Assembly: GCA_002205965.3 (NCBI GenBank)
Contig: NADL03000590.1
Location: forward strand, 4,194,255-4,258,254
DNA: 64,000 bases
Source of the DNA: Kappaphycus alvarezii
Taxonomy: Eukaryota; Rhodophyta; Florideophyceae; Gigartinales; Solieriaceae
Direction: 5' to 3'
Below, piece by piece: positions 10,224 through 19,689 of this stretch (the first letter of the stretch is position 1; each line of letters starts with the position of its first letter). Below the pieces are notes generated by a model. It worked only from the letters and a program-made list of their open reading frames with translations. It was not told the DNA's origin and did no database searches. Both the position numbers and the translations under genes were made by a program.

Positions 10224-12140
10224 ATGGCTCCTACTGCGCCCTCCAAGTTCAAGTCTACTGTGGACAAGATCATGAAGAAGATTGCCACTTCTTCGTTCCG
10301 AGATGAACCTGCCGTTTCAACATAGCCGCTACAAAGTCTAAGATTGAATTCTTTTCTCCTCCTGTAAGCCCGAGTGGATCCCGCTCCGATACTCCGTTCA
10401 CAACTCCCGACCCGGAGGATGTCAGCGAGTACCCGAAGGATCTCTTACCACCTCCGAGTCAAGTCTTCACGGAAGCGTTTTTCGCAACCCATGTTCCCGA
10501 TCTCTGTTTTATTTGACGTGGCTACGCTGTATGGATTCTCAGAGATACCGATGCCGTTTCCCATCCTACCTACCGCAGAAGACCCGAATAAGAAGAACAA
10601 GAAGATTTTTAAGTTGATCTGGCTTTGCTCCTTTATGGAGGGGAATCCAGACTATGCCAAGAGTGTATTCGATAAGTATGAGGTGCCTCGTGGCTCTCCG
10701 AATCCGGTACTAAATTCTAGAAGCCCAAATGATGCGCTAAAGATGACACAAGTCGCAAATGAGCCATCGATAATGCCGAACGAGCCCAATCCGCCGCAAG
10801 AGAATGTTAGAAGCCCCACAGAAATGGGAGGCTCGATACATTCCCCAAGGAATATAGGCGCAACTACTCGTATCGACCGCAATAATCAGATTATGATGCA
10901 TCGGAAACCAATTGCTGACGCTGAATATCCTTACGAAGAACGTTCGAGGGAGCGCGCAGCAGCATTCCGCGCAAACAGTGGACAAGAAGACTCGCGCAAG
11001 GTAAATTACGTGCAGCAGATGTTCAAGGACTGTAAATTCTGTGGGGACCTGAATCAAGACATTGAGGAGACTCTCAAGCTATATGGAATATGTGCTCGTC
11101 AGTACCCCCTTTCGAAGACTCAGAAGGCCGACTATTTCGTTCATATGCTGGACAGGGCTGCTCGCAAGTTCTACTTTGAGAATTGCCACGATGGTATGAA
11201 CTACGCTGAGATAGTCATGGCTATGGAAAGCGAGTATATATCCGATGCAATGCAGCTACAAGTCAAGGGAACTTTAGAGACACTCCGCTTAAGGTCGTTC
11301 ATGAACAAGAGGAACATTTTGGACGTCTCCGAAGTCCTTAGCAAAATGGTTTCTCACATCAACGAGCTCGTTCCGCAATGTACTCCCGATTTTCGTAGTG
11401 ACGCTCATAAAGTTGATTACCTTTGGAAAGCTGTAACCAGTTCCAAGATTGATCGCGTGTCCCGATCCAGAATATCATGTCTCAGGGATATTCTTACAAT
11501 AAGTTCGTCACTACGCTTCATGAATCGATCCAAAACCTGCACCAAATCCGTCTACTTACCGGCCCGAAGGGTAAAATATCCGGACCCTACATTACCGAGG
11601 GTCACAGCGGGTTCATAACTAATATCACTCGCTACGGTCGTAATCCGAGGCATTTTGGACGTTATGATGACCGATTTCGATTCCATGAGAGTAATCAAGG
11701 CCGTGGTCAAGACCGCTCTTTCGAAATGGCTCGTAAACGAAATGAGTGTCACAAATCCGGTGCAACCCACTGGAACCCTGGTCACCGATGCGCTCCTGGT
11801 GCTATGGAAGCTCACGCTCGCCGCAGAATCAGAAACGGGACTCCGCTACGCAAATTCGCGCCGGGTTCATCAAAGGGGAAGATGATTTTACTTGGAATTT
11901 GGACGAGGGATCTGACATCGTTGCAAGGTCATCCGAAGACAATAAGAACTTGGAGGAATTTGACTCGCATTTCATTCAAACGAATGAGCTTGGAGAAGAT
12001 GATTACTCGCCACCTGCCCGAAATCCTGTAGAAACTGCCGAACATGACATTTTGCTCAGTCATATGATCTCTGCATTAGTCGACTCTAATAATAATTCTG
12101 TCCCGGGTTTTCGTCTAGGCGGCCGGGATTACCAGTAATA
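10224..12140 (+). pseudogene. gag: Copia-2 gag (frameshifted)
   Basis: The ATG at 10224 starts a Lys/Ser-rich N-terminus. The frame changes near 10310, 10510 and 11470, after which the reading continues. The central part (about 10930-11440) is a helical Gag-like region without a domain name I can assign. A nucleocapsid-like region near 11735-11800 contains ECHKSGATHWNPGHRC, a plausible variant zinc knuckle, preceded by Arg-rich sequence. Position between the 5' LTR and protease supports the Gag call more than sequence similarity does. Confidence 0.75.
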
Positions 12141-12185
12141 CCTCGCCGCCGTACAGAGAATATCAACTCAGACCCTGAACACGAC

Positions 12186-13737
12186 GTGTTCATGACAGAA
12201 ATATACGTCGCGAATATCAAAAGGGAATTATGCAGGGGACGTCCAGTGGGTTTTCTCTGCGATATCGGAGCCTCGAAGTCAGACATCGGCAGAAAGGAGT
12301 TAGATCGGATGTTAAGTTCTCTTGGAAAGCACAAAAGAAGGATTATACCGTCTGCGAACAGCTTCAGATTTTCGGATGCCACTTACCGCTCCCTTGGCCG
12401 TACTACGATCCCTCTTGAGACGTTGACTGGTATCCCAACGATACTTGTCGACTTGGATATCGTAGACGCCGACATTCCTGTCCTGCTTGGCATGGACATC
12501 CTTGACAAGGAATCTCTGACTCCTTGCACTGTTTCCAACAGACTAGTTAAACGCGTAGCCCACGTCACTCCCGACCAGGCGTTAATCTACATCTATGATT
12601 GGTACGTGACGATATTCACGCCATCAAGTAATCATCTTTATGAACTAGTTAGATTCTCCATAGATGTTCACTTCTCCCGCGCTCAGCTGCCAAAACTGCA
12701 CCGCCAGTTCTTCCATCCTTCGGCGACGAAGCTTTTCAATTTAATCAAAAGCTCATGCCCGAAAGAAGCAACACCTGAAACACTGGCGACACTGCAGGAA
12801 ATCTCAAGAAGGTGTGACTCGTGTCAAAGGATACAACACGCGCCAAACCGCTTCCGAGTCACACTAGGCTCAGAGAATGGGCGCTTCAACGAGCGTATAC
12901 TACTAGATATCATGTACACCGACAGGGATCCAGTTCTACACATATTTGACGAAGGTACAAAGTTCAGTACAGCCCGATTTCTAGGAAGTGTCTCAACGGA
13001 AGACATATGGAGAGCAATAATCCATAGCTGGGCAACCATTTATGATGGTCTCTCTAAAAAGATACTCATAGATCAAGACTCGCAGCTTGGTCATAAGTTC
13101 ATCCACCTCGCTCGCGTTTCCGACGTTAAGGTCGAGATAACAGACATCGAGTCCTACTCCAGCCTTGGACTAGGGGAACGATAACACGAACCGTTGAGTT
13201 GCGCCGCACCTTCAGGAAAATAATGGCAAATCAACCGACCACCGACAAGGACCTAGCCTTAGCCTGCTCTGTGAAGGCAATGAGTGATACCCAGGACCGG
13301 AAGGGCTTGTACCTTCCGCTGTCGTATTCGGAAAATTACCTCAACTTTCGGCAGCCTCTGAAACGCGCCCGATCCGACTAACACTAATGGAAAGAAGCAA
13401 AGTCGCAGAGACCGCCCGAAAGCAGATGGAAGTGGAGATATCCAAGCACACGCTACGCAGAGCGCGTCATCACGCCGTCACTCCGTCAAGCGACAGATCT
13501 TATCAGCAAGGAGACCGAGTTCTCGTGTGGAGAGAGAAGATTGTGTCTAATCGCATTGCCGAATGGTTAGGACCTTTCGAAGTCTCCGGCACCGACCTCG
13601 ACAGGAAATTAGTCTTTGGGAGCGACAGTGACACTGGTCTCGCAAAACCGTTTAACATAGCTCAAGTCAAGCCGTACTTGGAACCAGAAAAACTCTCTTC
13701 TACGTTCCTAGCAGACTTAGAACGTGTGTTTTCCTAA
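12186..13737 (+). pseudogene. pol: Copia-2 protease and integrase (frameshifted)
   Basis: Protease is marked by FLCDIGASKSDIG, with Asp-Ile-Gly at 12261-12269 where the usual motif is D-S/T-G, and by GMDIL (about 12490). The integrase zinc finger is LHRQFFHPS ... CDSCQ (12700-12835). The catalytic core runs from LLDIMYTD (first Asp near 12905) through ILIDQDSQLG (second Asp near 13075) to SLGLGER (about 13165-13182). The frame then stops, and two frame changes follow before the C-terminal part, which includes a GPEGLVPS-type block near 13300 and a chromatin- or SH3-like tail to 13737. Integrase would insert the cDNA; this copy is not translatable in one frame. Confidence 0.85.
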
Positions 13738-13740
13738 TTT

Positions 13741-14383
13741 AATTCACCTGATTGTGACTTAATATTGGCGACAGAGGTATTGCACGAGAGTGATAGTCGC
13801 GCTAAATGGCCCGAAATGGATGACGCCAAGAAAAAGGAGATCCGAGCCTTGCTCAAACTCGGAACCTTCAAGGTTATACTTCGAGAAGAAATACCTCCCA
13901 ATGGAACGTCCTGCCGGGACGTTTCGTTTTCTCCATCAGAACCCATATCGACGGCAAAACCGAGTATAAGGCACGCTACGTCATTGGTGGCAATCGAGAC
14001 AAGATGAAAGATATTCTCGCTCACACTTCTTCGACCCTGCAACCATTGTCCATCCGTCTGTTTTTGCAATTAGCAGCTAGCTTTAACTTAAAAGTATGGA
14101 CTGCGGACATAACTCAAGCGTATCTTCAATCCTCGGAACCTTTGGAGAGAGAGATATTTATAAGGGACCCGGTCCCCGAATTTGAACTCGATCCAGATCA
14201 GTACCTGAAACTGCTTTGACCTCTACACGGCCTATGCGACGCAAGAGATTTATGGCACAAAACTCTGGATAAACACAATCGTGAAGAGATGAAAATGAAA
14301 CATTTTCGTTTAGACCCTGCACTGTATTTCCTTCTAGAAGAGAGGAACTTAAAGGTCTGAGCGGAAGCTATGTGGATGACCTT
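13741..14383 (+). pseudogene. pol: Copia-2 reverse transcriptase, truncated after YVDD
   Basis: The N-terminal fingers are visible ([14 protein letters not shown], then a frameshift near 13905, then [16 protein letters not shown] in another frame). [20 protein letters not shown] (14096-14155) carries the first catalytic Asp. PLHGLCDARDLWHKTL follows a stop at 14217. The catalytic YVDD is at 14369-14380. Immediately after it the sequence enters a perfect hairpin, and the thumb/connection region expected in this family is missing. The gene is inactive. Confidence 0.88.
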
Positions 14384-14422
14384 CTAAGATGCGGTCGCGC
14401 TCTTCGCGCGACCGCATCTTAG
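14384..14422. repeat. Perfect 17-bp stem hairpin at a deletion junction in RT
   Basis: The left arm 14384-14400 (CTAAGATGCGGTCGCGC) is exactly complementary to the right arm 14406-14422, with a five-base loop TCTTC. The left arm is ordinary coding sequence directly after YVDD; the right arm is its reverse complement, followed by sequence from near the start of RNase H. Confidence 0.95.
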
Positions 14423-14439
14423 ATGATCAATGCGTAGGC

Positions 14440-15118
14440 GCCTAGCCTGGTTGGCAAACTCCAGGCCAGACTCGCACAAGTTACGGAAGAAACGTTCGAC
14501 TCCAATCGTCCTCAGATATTGCGACGAATTAACAACGCAGTAAAATACGCTACCAATAATCGCGTGAGACTTTAAATACCGAAAATGGACTTAAGCGCGC
14601 TTCGAGTCGTTGAAGTATCGGACTTCTCGTTCAAAAACAATCAGGATTTGTCTTCACAACTCGGGCACACTGTATTCCTTGCAGGTGAATCGAACAAGGT
14701 AGCTCCAATATCATTCAATTCGTACAAGTCAAGGCGCGTTGCAAGGTTCGCAATGTCCGGGCATGTGATCGCATTTAGCGACATGTTCGACATCTCTTTA
14801 GCTCTTTCAGAAGAGCTGAAGATTATTCTGAACAAGCGCGTTCCAGTCCAATTGCTTACTGACAGCAAGAGCTTGTTCGACGTTATCTTTATGGGTTAGC
14901 GTACATACGAGAAGAGAACGCTGTTGGACATTGCGGCAGCAAGAGAAGGATTTCGAGACAAGTTAACATCCGATATAGGCTTCGTCAGGAGCAGCAATAA
15001 CATTTCAGATGGACTCTCCAAGCCCATGAGCCAAATATTTCTCCGAGAGTTGATCACTACTGGGCAACTTGACATCCAACCGGACCAATGGATAATCATT
15101 TCAAAAGAGATAACTTGA
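14440..15118 (+). pseudogene. pol: Copia-2 RNase H
   Basis: The connection-like segment LVGKLQARLAQ (about 14450) leads into RNase H. The motifs are VSDFSFKNNQDLSSQLGHT (Asp at 14621-14623), RRVARFAMSGHVIAFSD and LLTDSKSLFDVI (Asp at 14861-14863). A TAG stop at 14897-14899 is followed in frame by EKRTLLDIAAAREGF and DGLSKPM, the usual C-terminal blocks. The frame ends at 15118. Family role: degradation of the RNA strand during cDNA synthesis. Confidence 0.88.
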
Positions 15119-15178
15119 CTTTATTTTGGTCTACTGTGAATGGAGCTCGAACAACTCCGCTACAACGACCTGCGGGGC

Positions 15179-16366
15179 CTACGGTCCAGCGCACAACTTC
15201 AGCGCTTCCGTATTCAGCCTGATCGCGAAGTTCTCGGCTGAATCAAGGATCAACCCTTGAGTTGCGTCGACAAACACGCAGTGATCCACGCGAGAAACTA
15301 GCTCATTAACCAACCTGACGATGTATATCGAAAACTTGAATTCGGATATTATGTTGAACGCCCCTGAGAATCGTTGGTTTCGGATTTCAACCCTATTATG
15401 AGGCTTGCCGAAACTAACTCGCAATCCAATTGTCCGAAGCAAAGGGCCAGCCTGCTTCAAGTTACTAAAGTGGACAGATAATTTCTCGAACCAGCCTTTC
15501 ATGATCTCAGCATCCTGCAGACCACGCGAGCACCCCATTCCGTTAACGATTGCAGCAGGTATGCAATCCAACTGCCTACTAGACACATAAGGCCCTTCAA
15601 CACCGTAAGCCCGGAAGCTCACCAACTGAAACTGCTCTTCCCTTGCACCAGGGCCACCCGTAAGTACCGCGACTCCTGAATACGCCCGACAGAACTCCTT
15701 TAATTCCGTAAGAACCGCCGCCGCATCTGCACTCGACACCTTGCAGAATGCCGGAATACCTCAGGCACGATCTATGCCTCCAACAATGACCGTCGGGAAC
15801 TCAATCTGCCCTCTCGCGAACTCGGCCATGGTCACTGAATCCTCATCAACCATACATTACCTCGACGCATCTTTTACCTTTCCATCGCAAGTATACCATT
15901 TATCCTTTGCGAATTATTACTTACCAGAGCTCAATACATCGCTGAAAATCATTGCATCTATCGTCCACTCATCCGAATCCCTTTCATCAACCTTCACTTT
16001 GATCTCTTCTGACTCATCTTCACCTGCCTGTGCAACATCTCTCCCTTGCACTTTCAATTCGTCCGCGTTCACAGCGCTTTCAACGTCGCCACCGAACACA
16101 TCCTCGAACACCGATGGTGGCACCGTTTCACTCGCAGCTTCATGATCCCCGCTGACCAGTCTCTGCTTAACTGGAGGCTCATTCCCTCGTTCGCGATACT
16201 GTGTCATGATGGCCGCTTCTCGGGCGGCTACCTCGCACGGGTCTCTAAGGGAAGCAGGAGAGAAGTTTCGCCCGTAAGGCAACTTTCTGCACTTGAGGGA
16301 TGATAGGAGATTCCGTGCAAGTTTGCACCTACGATAATGGTATGGAAGGCGCCAAATTCTTTCCAC
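15179..16366 (-). pseudogene. Antisense two-exon gene inside Copia-2, function unknown
   Basis: Exon 2 (15834 to 15179, minus) is open for about 218 codons apart from one TGA at 15763-15761. It contains well-formed globular sequence such as FPTVIVGGIDRA, VAVLTGGPGAREE, GYVSS-like GPYVSSRQLDCIPAAIV and DHCVFVDATQGLILDSAE. Exon 1 (ending at 15925) is acidic; its first clear ATG is at 16206, although the frame is open up to 16366. A 90-base intron (15924 to 15835) has a GTAAGT donor and a TTCAG acceptor, and joining keeps the frame. The gene runs opposite to gag-pol and ends about 60 bases from the RNase H stop. I do not recognise the family. It could be host-derived cargo or an element-specific antisense ORF. 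One stop suggests recent loss, or an error at that codon. Confidence 0.65.
15835..15924 (-). other. Predicted spliceosomal intron in the antisense gene
   Basis: On the minus strand the intron starts GTAAGTAATAATTCGC and ends GAGGATTCAG. Without splicing, the first exon's frame meets TAA inside the intron. With splicing, phase 1 is preserved and the frame continues into the second exon. Confidence 0.65.
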
Positions 16367-16673
16367 TGCGCAGTTTACCTTTATTGCACACAGTAGCCGG
16401 CCGCTGCACAGCCTTCATCTTCGAGCGTTTAGGGTTGGTGTTGAGGTTGGTGTTGAGACGTGAACACGCTTCCACGTGTGCAAACGTGGATGAAATTGGC
16501 GGAATTTGATTCGCCACCAGGGTTCGGTCTCGCGATTGGTTGCCGTGATTGCAATAGGCCAACCCAATGAGCTGCGGTGACTCTCGTGATGTGGTTTAAA
16601 ATTAATATTCTCGCGTTATGTATTTGACACACCGCGCACTGTACCCGCACGCAATTTGAACCGCCTGGGGGAG

Positions 16674-17006
16674 TTTCGCGTCATGTCTGAGAAGTTGTCA
16701 TGTTGTTACTGTAAGGAAAATTACAGTACCGTTGGCGTGCGGTATATCTACAGTTGGCGTGCGGTATATCTACAGTGCGCCGCCCCGTTACACTCTCCCC
16801 CTTCTGGCGGAGCAACAGAGAGAAGTTTGAACAGCGTAGACGCACCCGTCTGTTGTCTCACTGAGGTGTTCAGCCCCGGCCCTCTTTGTAAAAGAATCCT
16901 TTACTTTCCCTACCCTTAGTCTACATAGCCTTCTTACGCGCTACTGATAACTACCGCTGGTCGCACAAGGGTACAGTAGTGAGGTTGCAGAGCGGTAAAT
17001 ACGACA
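16674..17006 (+). repeat. Copia-2 3' LTR with private 22-bp duplication
   Basis: It follows a purine tract (GGGGGAG, 16667-16673). The word TACAGTTGGCGTGCGGTATATC region (16731-16774) is tandemly doubled, which exactly accounts for the 22-base length difference from the 5' LTR. Confidence 0.9.
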
Positions 17007-17589
17007 CAATGAATACAGTTCATGCAGAAAAGATACTCTTGCCATCTTCCGTAAACCCTCTCCCCTTCCCTCTTAGACTGCCCTTCTCCAACCTTCATTC
17101 TGTCACACTCCGCGCCTGCGCCGCATTAGGAGCGGGCGACGGGCACTAGTGTCCTCGCGCGTCTTGCGAATCGCGCACTTACGTCTACGAGGCTCTAGTT
17201 GCATCCGCTAAGGATATGGCCTTCTCAAGTGGCGATTTCCCTCGCGCCAGGAAGGCTCTCACCCTCGACCAAGTACCGCAACGCTCAGTGCACCCTACCG
17301 CACTAAACCCTGGCGGTTCTCCCGCCAGCATGGGAGGGTTCCTGAGCCAAACGGTCCTGCTGGTCTTACCCAAGGCCTTTCTTCTGGAGCACTTGTCTCC
17401 GTCGCCGGCGCTTTCTGTAAGTATCGCGCTTACAGCGGAAGTTTTTCAGACGATTAAACCCATGGCTCGCCACGGTTGTGATGGTGGATTTTATCTTCCC
17501 CCCTTTTGGCGGGCATCGCACTACTGGCTCATCGCAAAAGACGGCACTTTGCTGCTCTTCACTTGGCCATCAACGTTCTCAACGTTCCG

Positions 17590-18129
17590 TGTCTACCGAA
17601 CCCCTCACGCCCGCCACAAATAAGTTACGAGCAGCCCTTATCTTCTCTGGAAGCCGCCACTATCACATTCAACCCCGAAGTCGCCTATGGGCAGGCGTAT
17701 ACTGGGCGCGCGGGTAAGGCTATTACGAGCCCAGAAATGGCGAACAACTTGGCCCTTTTGGAACTGAGCCCTGTTCCATCAGCCTTTACAACAAACAAAC
17801 CACCGGTCAACACCTCATGTCTACCGAACCCCTCACGCTCATCATCTGTCGATGATGGGAAGCCCTTATCTTCTTCGGAAGCCGCCCCCATCACATTCAA
17901 CCCCGAAGTCGCCCATGGGCAGGCGTACTCTAGGCGCGCGGGCGAGGCTGTTACGAGCATGGAGACGACCACCGGTTTGCCTCTGCAGGGCCCGTATGGA
18001 ACTGAGCACCTGTGGGTGCCTGTTAGCTGGATGGATTGGTCTAACTCTAATTATGTCGAAGGCGACGACGTTAATAGCGACGCAGCCTACCCATTAGAGC
18101 CAGATTCGATTGAGGAAGAGGATCTGTAG
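17590..18129 (+). CDS. Acidic-tailed ORF with two in-frame 76-residue repeats
   Basis: An open frame runs to the stop at 18127-18129. No convincing ATG opens it; the frame extends upstream to 17506 from a TTG, and the first ATG is internal (about 17737), so it may be a downstream exon or a relic. Two tandem units start at 17590 and 17818 with a 228-base period. Each carries CLPNPSR, then PLSS-EAA, ITFNPEVA and GQAY plus a RAG block. The C-terminus ends in an acidic run (EPDSIEEEDL). No domain was recognised. The gene lies directly downstream of Copia-2. Function unknown. Confidence 0.4.
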   Translation, partial: CLPNPSRPPQISYEQPLSSLEAATITFNPEVAYGQAYTGRAGKAITSPEMANNLALLELSPVPSAFTTNKPPVNTSCLPNPSRSSSVDDGKPLSSSEAAPITFNPEVAHGQAYSRRAGEAVTSMETTTGLPLQGPYGTEHLWVPVSWMDWSNSNYVEGDDVNSDAAYPLEPDSIEEEDL

Positions 18130-18376
18130 GTGTTGGACTTACGCGAAGGTTGTGACATTGCAAGACCGTACCTTCACATACCAATGTTATCTTGGATTAC
18201 AGCCGACCTTATTTTTCAATCATTAAAAATTTAATAGTTTTCCCACCTACAGAAAAACGCGGCCAATTTAGAAATTATGTAGTCACTGCAAAAAGACTGC
18301 CCCATCATAAAACGGTTTTAAATACAGAATTATCACAGGGTCCCTTCATTTATCGCCTGCACCACCAGCAGGCATT

Positions 18377-19689
18377 ATGGCAACAAAATACCAGTCCCAG
18401 TTCCCCATCACTCAATTCCCCACCCCATTGCATAGCCAAAATCATGTCAAAAATGCCCTTCAAATACTCGCCGATGTGGCTACTAATCGCAACGCTCAAC
18501 TCCAACATTTCAGTGACTCTGACGACCCTCCCACAAAGGACGAATCTACCTTTTCTTCCACACTATTCGACGTCTTTTATGAAGCAGGAGGGTCTATAGG
18601 AATTCACTACTTGACAAACTTTGATGCACTGGAATTCAGAACAGTATGGGGCACCATCTCGGATATGGTCTACGAAAATTACAACGTCGGGCCGGGTCGA
18701 AAATCGAAGTACAGTGGAAAGGACAGGCTTTTCATGACGCCTACTACCCTCAAGTATGGAGGAGCATGGGAAATTGTTGCAAAGAGTTTCAGCTTGAAGG
18801 GCCCAACATTTGAAAAAATGATGACGAAGTTTATTGACATGCTGAGTTGGCCCCTGTATGAAGGCCTGGTGGAACGCGATAGGTCCCTATCTCAGCTTGG
18901 AGATTTCCTCAGGGATGGGAAGCGATTAAAGAAATTTCCAGCAGCAAGATACGTGACGGATGTAACTTTTCAACAAGCGAACCACCTGAGCGGGTACATG
19001 CAGGAAGGCAAGGTGTACTTCAGTGGGAAGCACAATTTGTACGGCTATGAAGTGGAGGTTAGCGTGCTTTCCAATGGGCTTGGTGTTAATTGTACCAAGC
19101 AATACACAGGTTCTGTTTCGGATCTAGAAATATTCCAGCGCAACGTAGAATTTTACAGATCTGCTTTGAAAAAGTCCTCTGCATAGCGTAGTATTCAAGA
19201 TATCGGACCGCTTTCTGGTGAGTATCTGAGGCTGTGGGCTGTGTTGGTGGACAAGGGATATCAAGGGGCTGCAGAGATTACGAGGTCTATTTCGCCAAAG
19301 AAAATCCGAGGAATGGTTCGTTGTCTCGGGAAGAGGAGGTTGGGAACGTTAAAATTGCATCCGGTAGGATCATCGGTGAAATTTTTTTTGGGAAGCTTTG
19401 TATGTTGTGGGGTGTGATTGGGAGTAAGTAGCTCTAGAAAGAGGATCGATATGATTTAGTTTTTAAGCTTTGTACTGCTTTAACTAATATCCATATTCAA
19501 ATGCATACTCTGCAGTCAGAGTATTCGACGCTCCACAAGCGGGTGAAAAAGAGGTTTTATTCGATCGGCGAGGAAATGTGCCGCAAGCGCCGCCGTGTAC
19601 AGGAGCGATACCCAACGAAAAATCGTAGAAGACTTGAGTTAAAGTTCCGTATTGTTGAGTTTAATGATCGAGAGGTCGAGTCTGAGTAA
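18377..19689 (+). pseudogene. DDE_4 (PIF/Harbinger-like) transposase, broken
   Basis: The ATG at 18377 opens 269 codons. The N-terminal part has WGTISDMVYENYNVG. The catalytic core begins at YVTDVTFQQ (Asp codon 18959-18961), then YFSGKHNLYGYEVEVSVLS and GSVSDLEIF (Asp at 19121-19123). TAG at 19184-19186 interrupts it, and the same frame continues to VDKGYQGA (Asp at 19250-19252). After a frame change near 19335, IIGEIFFGKLCMLWGV gives the Glu (19378-19380). Two further stops precede YDLVFKLCTALTN and a basic tail ending at 19689. These blocks match DDE superfamily endonucleases of the DDE_4 type, cut-and-paste transposases. No terminal inverted repeats were found beside it. It is inactive. 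Confidence 0.82.

Larger units (their letters stand above)
9807..17006 (+). mobile_element. Copia-2: complete but inactivated Ty1/copia element with antisense cargo gene
   Basis: LTRs of 311 bases (9807-10117) and 333 bases (16674-17006) flank a 6.5-kb interior. The perfect five-base repeat CAATG at 9802-9806 and 17007-17011 supports a target-site duplication. The order gag, protease, integrase, RT, RNase H is Ty1/copia. The RNase H region has the SSQLG and TDSKSLFD motifs found in many fungal, oomycete and algal copia elements and is clearly different from Copia-1. About 1.5 kb lies between RNase H and the 3' LTR, filled by a minus-strand gene. LTR ends are T(A/T)TCGCG...CGA(A/C)A rather than TG...CA, so the exact 5' border is tentative. 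Confidence 0.9.

Noticed and set aside
15741-16145. 134-codon plus-strand ORF between RNase H and the 3' LTR as an env-like gene
   Set aside because: It is antisense to the intron-containing gene, Ser/Thr-rich like a shadow, and has no signal peptide followed by a stem-anchor pattern.
17216-17623. 135-codon plus-strand ORF overlapping the repeat ORF
   Set aside because: It overlaps in another frame, carries no repeat structure or motif, and the 228-bp repeat preserves the other frame instead.
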